Source: Elusimicrobiota bacterium (GTDB lineage: Bacteria; Elusimicrobiota; Elusimicrobia; 2-01-FULL-59-12; JACPXA01). From it: a stretch of DNA of 17,180 nucleotides. Below are positions 1-8,400 of this stretch, piece by piece. The notes under the pieces were generated by a model that had not been told where the DNA came from, did not search any database, and worked only from the letters and a program-made list of their open reading frames with translations. Position numbers and translations under genes: made by a program. Position 1 is the first letter of the stretch, and every line of letters starts with the position of its first letter. Location: the NCBI GenBank assembly GCA_016196785.1, contig JACPXA010000158.1, positions 1-17,180 on the forward strand, given 5' to 3'.

Positions 1-338
1 GTACGTGAGCTGGGTTCAGTACGTCGTGAGACAGTACGGTCCCTATCTACCGTGGGCGGAGGATACTTGAGGGGAGCTATTTCTAGTACGAGAGGACCGA
101 AATGGACGAACCTCTGGTGTACCAGTTGTCCCGCCAGGGGCATCGCTGGGTAGCTATGTTCGGATGGGATAAACGCTGAAGGCATCTAAGCGTGAAGCCC
201 ACCCCAAGATAAGGTGTCCCGTGCCCGACGAAAGTCGGGCCCTAAAGGCCCCCAGGAGACTACTGGGTTGATAGGCGGGGTGTGGAAGCGCTGCAAGGCG
301 TGGAGCTAACCCGTACTAATTGGCCGTGAGGCTTGGCC
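1..338 (+). rRNA. rrl: 23S ribosomal RNA, 3' end (5' part outside window)
   Basis: This is the last roughly 340 bases of large-subunit rRNA. The window opens in domain V, in the part of the peptidyl-transferase centre that reads GAGCTGGGTTCAG and CGTCGTGAGACAGT. By comparison with E. coli 23S from memory, this begins near position 2570. The sarcin-ricin loop AGTACGAGAGGAC, the binding site for EF-Tu and EF-G, is at 85-97. The 3' domain follows, with GATAAACGCTGAAGGCATC at about 167-186, then GAGCTAACCCGTACTAAT at about 303-320 and the terminal GTGAGGCTT near 326-334. The mature 3' end is placed by analogy with E. coli and may be off by several bases, because the 5' strand of the terminal helix is outside the window. 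No unusual insertion is seen in the visible part. Confidence 0.97.
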
Positions 339-485
339 GCATCATTCGATCCAGCAGTAAGACGTAGGACGATGCGACGTTTGGTTTCCTTGTGTCCTCA
401 AGGACGCTGGTGGGTGTCGGGGAATCCCCGGCAGCATCGGCGTCCTTGTTGTGACAAGAGCGTGGGAAGTCACGGGCCTTAAGAG
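339..485 (+). other. 23S-5S internal transcribed spacer with two hairpins
   Basis: This 147-base spacer contains no tRNA. Two inverted repeats are visible. CGCATC at 338-343 pairs with GATGCG at 371-376. A stronger one has a 9-base perfect stem, CAAGGACGC at 399-407 with GCGTCCTTG at 440-448, and encloses a smaller CGGGG/CCCCG hairpin at 418-430. Such stems in rRNA spacers commonly serve as RNase processing sites. That role is inferred here from position only. Confidence 0.7.
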
Positions 486-607
<122 letters not shown>

Positions 608-705
608 TTCGTTAGGCTCCGCTTGAGGATAGGTTTATTCCTATCCCCTCTCACCTGGCGGGAGAGGGTGGGGGTGAGGGCGGGTGAATTTGGAGAGGAC
701 CTCTA
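608..705 (+). promoter_or_regulatory. 5S-rplJ leader with G/A-rich palindromes
   Basis: This 98-base gap separates 5S rRNA from rplJ. GGATAGG at 627-633 pairs with CCTATCC at 640-646 over a 6-base loop. CCCTCTC at 646-652 pairs with GAGAGGG at 662-668. A G-rich stretch follows, and a Shine-Dalgarno GGAGAGG at about 692-698 serves the rplJ ATG. Neither hairpin is followed by a run of T, so no classic intrinsic terminator is seen. I found no convincing -35/-10 pair. In many bacteria the leader before rplJ binds the L10-L12 complex and autoregulates the operon. One of these hairpins could serve that role, but I cannot identify the site. The CCCTCTC/GAGAGGG palindrome also resembles a widespread intergenic repeat type. 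Confidence 0.45.
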
Positions 706-1233
706 ATGCCAAAAGCTGAGAAAGAAGCCGCTGTTCAAACCCTCGTGGAGAAACTCAAGCAGGCGACCTCGGTGTTCATCACCGACTATCAGGGATTGAA
801 AATGGCGGAGCTGGATGAGCTGCGGGCGAAGCTGCGGCCTCTCCAGGGGGAGTATCACGTGGTCAAGAACTCCCTGACCCGCCGCGCGTTCGGGGCGGTG
901 GGATGGGACACGTGCGTACCCCAGGTGGAAGGGCCCACCGCGCTCGTCATTGATCGGTCGGACCCTATCGCCGCGGCGAAGATCGGCATCGAGTTCGCGA
1001 AAGAACACGAACGTTTGAAGCTCCGGGCTGGATGGGTGGAGGGGAGGCTGTTGACCAGTGGGGAGGTAAAAACGCTGGCAGCGCTTCCTTCGCGCCCTGT
1101 CCTGCTGAGTCGGTGCGTTCAGATGATGGCGTCCCCGCTCTATCGGTTCGCCACCGCGCTCGAGACGCCGCTCCGACAGCTTGTACTTGTGCTTCAGCAA
1201 ATTGCGCAACAAACGGGGAAAGTGGAGGGATAA
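706..1233 (+). CDS. rplJ: 50S ribosomal protein L10
   Basis: L10 (uL10) anchors the L7/L12 dimers to 23S rRNA to form the ribosomal stalk that recruits translational GTPases. The 175-residue product is of normal family length. It starts MPKAEKEAAVQTLVEKLKQA and continues with the family signature SVFITDYQGL (residues 22-31) and VVKNSLTRRA (about 50-59). The C-terminal helix (about 145-175), rich in Leu and Gln, is where L12 dimers dock. The ATG is chosen because a Shine-Dalgarno GGAGAGG lies 7 bases upstream and the N-terminus matches the family. rplL follows after 2 bases. The usual upstream partners rplK and rplA are absent, replaced by the rRNA operon. Confidence 0.97.
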   Translation: MPKAEKEAAVQTLVEKLKQATSVFITDYQGLKMAELDELRAKLRPLQGEYHVVKNSLTRRAFGAVGWDTCVPQVEGPTALVIDRSDPIAAAKIGIEFAKEHERLKLRAGWVEGRLLTSGEVKTLAALPSRPVLLSRCVQMMASPLYRFATALETPLRQLVLVLQQIAQQTGKVEG

Positions 1234-1235
1234 CG

Positions 1236-1643
1236 ATGGCTGAAAAACTCGCAACGAAGGATGCGGTACTTGACGCCGTCTCGCACATGACGGTGTTGGA
1301 GCTGGCCGAGTTGGTGAAGGCGTTGGAAGAGAAGTTTGGCGTGCAGGCGGCCCCTGCGGTGGCCTATGCGCCACACGCGGCGGGTGCGGGAACGCCTGCC
1401 GGGGCAGCCCCTGCGGCTGCGGCTGAGGAGCAGACGGAGTTCACCGCGGTCTTGACCGCTGCCGGGGCAAACAAGATCCCCGTCATTAAGGTCATCCGGG
1501 AGATCACCGCGCTTGGGCTGAAAGAGGCCAAGGACCTCGTGGAGGGAGCCCCCAAGACGATCAAGGAAGGGCTCACCAAGGACCAGGCCGAGGAGATTAA
1601 GAAGAAACTGACAGAAGTGGGCGCAACCGTTGAGATTAAATAA
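1236..1643 (+). CDS. rplL: 50S ribosomal protein L7/L12
   Basis: L7/L12 (bL12) is the multicopy flexible stalk protein that stimulates GTP hydrolysis by EF-Tu and EF-G. The 135-residue protein has the expected three parts. These are an N-terminal dimerisation helix bundle (about 1-35, with ELAELVKALEEKFGV), an Ala/Gly/Pro-rich hinge (about 36-67), and the globular C-terminal domain (EFTAVLTAAG to VGATVEIK) with the conserved GLKEAKDLVEGAPKTIKEG stretch that contacts the factors. It is somewhat longer than the common 120 to 128 residues, because of the hinge. The ATG is 2 bases after the rplJ stop, with GGAGGGA just upstream inside the end of rplJ, so translation is probably coupled. Confidence 0.98.
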   Translation: MAEKLATKDAVLDAVSHMTVLELAELVKALEEKFGVQAAPAVAYAPHAAGAGTPAGAAPAAAAEEQTEFTAVLTAAGANKIPVIKVIREITALGLKEAKDLVEGAPKTIKEGLTKDQAEEIKKKLTEVGATVEIK

Positions 1644-1649
1644 AGGGAA

Positions 1650-4600
1650 ATGAAAAAGATCAATTTTTCCAGGATCCCAGGGATCATCCCACTGCCTGAG
1701 CTCTTGGAGATGCAGAAAAAGTCCTTTGAGGATTTTCTGCAGCGGGACGTGGAACCGGCTAAGCGGAAGATCCAGGGGCTCCAAGCCGTCTTCCTTGACG
1801 TCTTCCCGGTCAGCACCAACGACGAGACGCTCACCTTGGAGTTCGTCAGCTACTCGTTAGGGGAACCGTCCAATACCGCGGAGGAAGCCATTATCAAGGA
1901 CGGCATTTGCGCGATGTCCCTGAAGGCGACCTTCCGGCTGCTGCAGCGTCAAGCCGATGGCAAGGTCAAGCAAATTGCCGAACAAGAGGTCTACATCTGT
2001 GACCTTCCGGCCATGACCGAGACCGCGACCTTCATCATCAATGGAGCAGAGCGGGTCATCGTCAGCCAGCTCCATCGCTCCCCGGGCGTGATCTTTGAAG
2101 AAGACGAGGAGAAGAAAAGCTCTTCCTATGGGAAGAAACTCTTTTTTGCGAGGATCATTCCCTATCGAGGCGCATGGGTCGAGTTTGAATTTGATCTCAA
2201 CAACGCCCTCTACGTGCGCATTGACAAGCGGAAGAAGATTCCGGCGACGGTGCTGCTTCGGGCGCTGGGGATCGAACAGGACGCCGACATCCTCAGGTTG
2301 TTCTATCCGATTGAGACCGTTGACCTGCATTCGAGCAAAGTGGAACAGCTCATCGGCCGAGTGGCCGCAGAGGAGGTGGTGGATACCACCTCCGGCGAAG
2401 TGCTTCTTGAGGCCAACCGGGAGCTCAGCAAGGACGTTCTCCGGTTGTTCCAGGAACGGAAGATCAAGAGTTGCCACCTCCTCGTGTGGGACCCGGGCTT
2501 GAACGATGTGACTATCCGGAACACGTTGCTTAAGGACACGATCCGGTCCCGTCGGGAGGCCGTGAACGCCCTCTACCGGGTGCTCCGGGCCCAAGAGTTC
2601 ATCGCCCCAGATCAAGCGGAAACCTACCTCGACGCCCTCCTCTTTAAATCCATTCGGAAGTATGATCTCTCCAAAGTGGGACGGTATAAGATCCTCCGAA
2701 AGCTCCAAGGGCTCCTTGAGGCGCTCTCCAAACGGAAGAATGGTTCATGGGAAATCCCTTCCGAGCGGCGTCGGACCCTGACGGTCGAGGACATCATCGC
2801 AACGATGCAGTACGTCGTTCACCTGAACAACGGCGTGACCGAGGTGGGAGAAGGGAAAACCTTCATCAAGGTTGAGGTGGATGACATTGACCACCTGGGG
2901 AACCGTCGGGTTCGGGCGGTTGGGGAGCTCTTAGAGAACCAGATTCGGATCGGGCTCGCTCAGATGGCGCGGATCGTTCGCGAACGGATGAACGTCCAAG
3001 ACAAAACCACCATGACCCCTCGGGCGATCATGAACACCGCGCCCGTCGTGGCCGTGGTCCGGAAGTTCTTTGGGACCTCGCAGCTCTCGCAGTTTATGGA
3101 TCAGACCAATCCCTTGGCAGAACTGACCCATAAGCGGCGGCTGAGCGCGTTAGGCCCGGGCGGGCTCCACCGGAAACGTGCCGGCTTCGAGGTCCGGGAT
3201 GTCCATCATACCCACTATGGCCGGATCTGTCCGATCGAAACGCCGGAGGGACCGAACATCGGACTGATTACCTCGCTGGCGTGTTATGCCCGCGTCAACG
3301 AGTACGGGTTGATCGAATCCCCGTATCGCCGCGTGGTCCGCGGGCGGGTCACCGCTGAGGTCGTGTACCTCACCGCGGACCATGAAGACGAGTTTGTGGT
3401 GGCACAAGCGAATGCCCCTGTGGACCCACAGGGGCGGTTCCTTTCCCAGCGGATCCTCTGCCGCTATCGCGGAGATTTCCGCGAGTTCCCTCCCGAAGAG
3501 ATTCACTTCATGGATATCTCCCCCATCCAGGTCGTCTCCGCCTCGACCGCGCTCATTCCGTTTCTGGAGCACGATGATGCCAACCGCGCGCTCATGGGCT
3601 CCAACATGCAACGCCAGGCGGTCCCGCTCTTGGTGACGGAGCCGCCGCTCGTGGGCACGGGCATTGAGGAACGGGCCGCCCGGGATTCTGGGGCGGTGGT
3701 CACCGCGCGGCGGGGAGGGAAGGTGGTGAGGGTAACCGCCGACACCATCGCGATCTGGAGCGAGGAAGGCTCGACTGGGGTGGACCTCTACCACCTCCGG
3801 AGCTATACCCGATCCAACCAGGATACCTGTCTCAACCAAGTCCCGCTGGTGGGGATCGGCGAGACGGTACGGAAGGGCGAGATCCTGGCGGACGGCGCGT
3901 GTACCGCCAACGGGGGGCTGGCGTTGGGACGGAACCTCTTAGTCGCCTTTATGCCGTGGGAGGGCTACAACTTTGAGGACGCCATCCTCCTCTCTGAACG
4001 ATTGGTTCGTGAGGATGTGTTCACCTCGGTGCACATTCGGGAGTTTCAGATGGAGGCTCGAGACACCAAGATGGGGGCCGAGGAGATCACCCGCGATATC
4101 CCGAACGTCGGCGCCGAGGCGCTAGTCAACCTCGATGACCAGGGAATTATTCGCGTGGGCGCGGAGGTCAATCCCGGGGACATTCTCGTGGGAAAGGTGG
4201 CGCCGAAGGGCGAGCAACAGGTCACGCCGGAGGAGCGTCTGCTGAAGGTGATTTTCGGCAAGAAAGCCGAGGATACGATGGATGCGTCGCTGCGAGTGCC
4301 CCCGGGGGTCTCCGGGAAGATCATGTCCGTGCGTGTTTTTGTCCGTCACGAGCGACTTTCCTCTAAAGATGAGCGCAAGCGGCTTGAGCAGTTTGAGGCC
4401 CACTACGAGGGTTTGCTGGAAGACCTTCGCCGGCAACGCAAAGAGAAGATGGCCGACCTCGATCGGCAACATCAGAAACGAGAGCTGACCAAGAAAGAGG
4501 TCGAGGCAGAGAAAGAACGGCATCGCTTGCTCTACCAGACCCTAGAGCAAGAGCTCCGGCGCGAGATGGCCCGGGCGAAGGAAAATCTCAAGATCGGTGA

Positions 4601-5453
4601 TGAAATGCCGGTGACCGTGAACAAGACCGTCAAGGTGTATGTGGCCACCAAACGGCGGGTCCAGGTGGGCGACAAGCTGGCTGGGCGGCATGGGAACAAA
4701 GGGGTTGTCGCCAAGATCTTGCCGCCGGAGGATATGCCGTTCTTGCCCGATGGAACCCCGGTGGATGTGGTGCTCTCACCCTTGTCGGTACCCTCCCGGA
4801 TGAATGTGGGGCAGCTCTTGGAGGCCATGTTGGGGTGGGCGGCCAGGGTGCTGAATGTGCAGATGATCTGTCCGGTCTTCGACGGTGCCAAAGAGGAACA
4901 GGTCATTGACATGATTCGGCAAGCGAAGGAAAAACTTCGCCAGGCCGGTATACTAGGAAAGTATCTCCCGACTGACGATGGACGGTTTACGCTCTACGAC
5001 GGTCGGACGGGTGAACCCTTTGAGAGTCCGGTCACCGTGGGGCTCATGTATATGATCAAGCTGGCCCACTTGGTGGAGGACAAGATCCACGCGCGGTCCA
5101 CCGGCCCTTATTCCCTCATTACCCGGCAGCCGTTGGGTGGGAAGGCCCAGTTCGGGGGTCAACGGTTTGGGGAGATGGAGGTCTGGGCCATCGAAGGCTA
5201 CGGTGGGGCGTACACCCTGCAGGAGTTCCTGACCGTCAAGGCCGACGATGTCGCCGGTCGGACGAAGATGTACGAGGCGATCATCAAGGGGGAGACCCTA
5301 TCCCAGGGAGGAGTCCCCGAATCCTTTAAGGTCCTGGTGCGAGAGCTTCGAGCCCTGGGGTTAAACGTCGAGCTGACCAAACAGGCCGCGGGGACCGACG
5401 GGACGGGAGCCGCGATCCCGGGGAAGCGGGAGGGCGGAGGGCTTAAGGACTAA
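1650..5453 (+). CDS. rpoB: DNA-directed RNA polymerase subunit beta
   Basis: The beta subunit forms one pincer of RNA polymerase and binds nascent RNA and rifampicin. The 1267-residue protein starts MKKINFSRIPGIIPLPELLE. The lobe motif ERVIVSQLHRSPGVIFEED is at about 133-151. The rifampicin pocket begins at F473; D484, H494 and S499 align with E. coli D516, H526 and S531 and match the sensitive type. VRDVHHTHYGRICPIETPEG follows. A charged, probably coiled-coil insertion spans about 898-984, where E. coli also has a lineage-specific insert. GDKLAGRHGNKGVVAKILP and the C-terminal clamp segment (GGKAQFGGQRFGEMEVWA) are intact. It starts 6 bases after rplL with only a weak AAAGGGA ribosome site, so it probably relies on coupling. 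rpoC follows after 2 bases. Confidence 0.99.
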   Translation: MKKINFSRIPGIIPLPELLEMQKKSFEDFLQRDVEPAKRKIQGLQAVFLDVFPVSTNDETLTLEFVSYSLGEPSNTAEEAIIKDGICAMSLKATFRLLQRQADGKVKQIAEQEVYICDLPAMTETATFIINGAERVIVSQLHRSPGVIFEEDEEKKSSSYGKKLFFARIIPYRGAWVEFEFDLNNALYVRIDKRKKIPATVLLRALGIEQDADILRLFYPIETVDLHSSKVEQLIGRVAAEEVVDTTSGEVLLEANRELSKDVLRLFQERKIKSCHLLVWDPGLNDVTIRNTLLKDTIRSRREAVNALYRVLRAQEFIAPDQAETYLDALLFKSIRKYDLSKVGRYKILRKLQGLLEALSKRKNGSWEIPSERRRTLTVEDIIATMQYVVHLNNGVTEVGEGKTFIKVEVDDIDHLGNRRVRAVGELLENQIRIGLAQMARIVRERMNVQDKTTMTPRAIMNTAPVVAVVRKFFGTSQLSQFMDQTNPLAELTHKRRLSALGPGGLHRKRAGFEVRDVHHTHYGRICPIETPEGPNIGLITSLACYARVNEYGLIESPYRRVVRGRVTAEVVYLTADHEDEFVVAQANAPVDPQGRFLSQRILCRYRGDFREFPPEEIHFMDISPIQVVSASTALIPFLEHDDANRALMGSNMQRQAVPLLVTEPPLVGTGIEERAARDSGAVVTARRGGKVVRVTADTIAIWSEEGSTGVDLYHLRSYTRSNQDTCLNQVPLVGIGETVRKGEILADGACTANGGLALGRNLLVAFMPWEGYNFEDAILLSERLVREDVFTSVHIREFQMEARDTKMGAEEITRDIPNVGAEALVNLDDQGIIRVGAEVNPGDILVGKVAPKGEQQVTPEERLLKVIFGKKAEDTMDASLRVPPGVSGKIMSVRVFVRHERLSSKDERKRLEQFEAHYEGLLEDLRRQRKEKMADLDRQHQKRELTKKEVEAEKERHRLLYQTLEQELRREMARAKENLKIGDEMPVTVNKTVKVYVATKRRVQVGDKLAGRHGNKGVVAKILPPEDMPFLPDGTPVDVVLSPLSVPSRMNVGQLLEAMLGWAARVLNVQMICPVFDGAKEEQVIDMIRQAKEKLRQAGILGKYLPTDDGRFTLYDGRTGEPFESPVTVGLMYMIKLAHLVEDKIHARSTGPYSLITRQPLGGKAQFGGQRFGEMEVWAIEGYGGAYTLQEFLTVKADDVAGRTKMYEAIIKGETLSQGGVPESFKVLVRELRALGLNVELTKQAAGTDGTGAAIPGKREGGGLKD

Positions 5454-5455
5454 GC

Positions 5456-8400
5456 ATGCCAACCACTGCTGTCAGGCCATTTCTGGAGCGGCGCCACACC
5501 CAGGCGACTCGCGCCCGACGTCGCAGCGAACGGGAGCTGAACTTCAGCGATTTCAATGCGATGCGGCTGACCATCGCCAGCCCCGAACAGATTCACGCTT
5601 GGTCCTATGGCGAGGTCCGGAAACCGGAGACCATCAACTATCGGACCTTCAAGCCAGAGCGGGATGGCCTGTTCTGCGAGCGGATCTTTGGACCCGTCCG
5701 CGACTGGGAATGCAACTGTGGGAAATACAAATGGATTAAGAACAAGGGGGTCATCTGCGATCGCTGCGGGGTCGAGGTCACTGAGTCCAAGGTCCGTCGG
5801 GAGCGCATGGGTCACATTGAGCTGGCGGTGCCGGTCGGCCATATCTGGTTTTTACGCAAGACCCCTTCACGGATCGGGACGCTCCTCAACATGAAACTGT
5901 CCGACCTCGAACGGGTCGTCTACTATGCCCGCTATATCGCGTTGGAAGACTTTGTCACTTCAGACGGACAGAACGTCCTCCGTGCGCATCAACTGTTGAC
6001 CGTGGAAGAGTATCAGAAGCTCCGCCAAGAATTCGGCACCAAGGTCAAGATCGGGATTGGAGCGGCAGCGATCCGAGAGCTGTTGGCGAAGATTGACGTG
6101 GAGGGAGAATCGCGGGAACTTCGTAGCCGGCTGAAAACGATCGATTCCGAGGCGGAACGGACCCGCGTCGTCAAACGTCTACGCATCCTCGAAGCCTTCA
6201 AGAAGTCCAAGACGCGCCCGGAGTGGATGGTCTTTCAGGTCCTCCCCGTGATCCCCCCGGATCTCCGTCCCCTGGTACCCTTGGAAGGCGGCCGCTTTGC
6301 GACTTCCGATCTGAACGATCTGTATCGGCGCATCATCAACCGGAATAACCGCTTGAAACACATCGAAGCACTGCGAGCCCCCGAGATCATGATTCACAAC
6401 GAAAAGCGCTTGCTGCAGGAAGCGGTGGATGCCTTGATCGAGAACGGGGCCCGGGGGAAGATCGTGGTCGGGGCAGGAAACCGGCCGCTAAAATCCCTCT
6501 CCGATATCTTGAAAGGCAAGCAGGGGCGGTTCCGACAGAACCTTCTGGGAAAACGCGTAGATTATTCTGGCCGGAGCGTGATTGTGGTCGGGCCGAACCT
6601 GAAGCTCCATCAATGCGGTCTGCCCAAAGAGATGGCGTTGGAGCTCTTTAAACCCTTTATCATCCGAGAGCTTATGAAGCGCGAGAACGTCATGCTGAAG
6701 GCCGCGAAACGGATGCTCGAACGGGTGAAGCCTGAGATTTGGGATATCCTGGAGGAGGTCACCCAACGCCATCCCGTGCTGTTGAATCGCGCCCCCACCC
6801 TCCACCGGCTGGGCGTCCAGGCCTTCGAGCCCGTCCTCATCGAGGGCAAATCCATTCAGCTCCATCCTCTGACGTGCGCCGCCTTCAACGCAGACTTCGA
6901 CGGAGATCAGATGGCGGTGCATATCCCGTTATCCCTGGAGGCCCAATTGGAAGCCCGGCTGCTCATGATGGCCTCCAACAACATTCTCTCCCCCGCCTCC
7001 GGCAAGCCCATCGTGACCCCTTCCCAGGACATGGTCCTCGGTTGCAGTTACCTGACCAAGCCAAAGGCGGGGGATTTAGGAGAGGGGATGATCTTGAATT
7101 CCCGAGATGAGGTGCTGGCTGCGTATCAGCGGGGGGTGGTCTCCCTTCACGCCCGCATCAAGGTCCAGGGAATCACGCCCATCGTGGAGCCGGAACTGGG
7201 GGTGGACCGCCAACGCGATTGTAACCAATGGAAGCATTGGACCACGGTGGGCCGCGTGCTGTTCAATGAGGTCATCCCGCCAGAGTTGGGGTATGTGAAT
7301 CAGGCCTTGACGAAGAAAGAGTTGGGGGAGTTGGTGGAGCGGTGCTATCGCCAACTGGGCCATTATCGGACCGTCGTCCTGCTCGATGATCTCAAGCAAT
7401 TGGGGTTCCGCCATGCGACGCTGGCCGGGCTCTCGATTGGGATCAACGATATGACCGTCCCCGATGAGAAGACCCGCTTGGTCAAAGAGGCTCAGACCAA
7501 GGCCGCGGCGATTGAACGCCAGGCGAAGATGGGGGTCATTACAGACAGCGAACGGTACAACAAGATCATTGACCTCTGGACCCATGTCACCGATCGTATC
7601 GCGGACATCATGTTCGATGGAATGAAGCAACAGGAATTTGCGCCGTACCGCCCCGGTGAGTCCAAGTTTAACCCTATTTATTTGATGGCCAACTCCGGGG
7701 CGCGGGGGAGTTCCGCACAAATCCGCCAGTTGGCCGGGATGCGGGGGTTGATGGCGAAACCGCAGAAGAAGATCACCGGCCAGGTCGGCGAGATCATCGA
7801 ATCGCCGGTCATCTCGAACTTTCGGGAGGGGCTGACGGTGTTGGAGTACTTTATCTCCACGCACGGCGGCCGGAAGGGATTGGCGGATACCGCGCTCAAA
7901 ACCGCCGATGCGGGTTATCTGACCCGTCGGTTGATTGACGTCGCCAACGATGTGGTGGTGAACCAGGCCGATTGCGGGACGATCTCCGGGGTATCCATCG
8001 GAACGCTCTCCTCCGGGGATGAGGTGATTGAGCCGCTGGAGGAACGGATCGTTGGGCGGGTGGCGCTGGACAACGTGCTCCATCCCTTGACGGATGAGCT
8101 CTTGGTGAGGGCTGGGGAGATCATCAGCGCCGAGGCGGCGCGGAAGGTTCGCGAGGCGGACATTGAGCGGATTCGAATCCGTTCCGTGTTGACCTGCGAG
8201 GCAGAGCGGGGAATCTGTGCGCAGTGTTACGGGATCCATCTGGCCCTCGGCCGACTCGCAGAGGTGGGGGATTCGGTGGGGATCATCGCGGCCCAATCCA
8301 TCGGTGAGCCGGGCACCCAGTTGACCCTCAGGACCTTCCATATTGGCGGGACGGCGAGCCGCGTGGTCAAGCGCTCGCAGATCATCAGCCCTCGGGATGG

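Noticed and set aside
1032..1235. Longer upstream reading frame continuous with rplL (203 codons)
   Set aside because: The extra N-terminal part lies out of frame within rplJ and does not look like L7/L12. The family start is at 1236.
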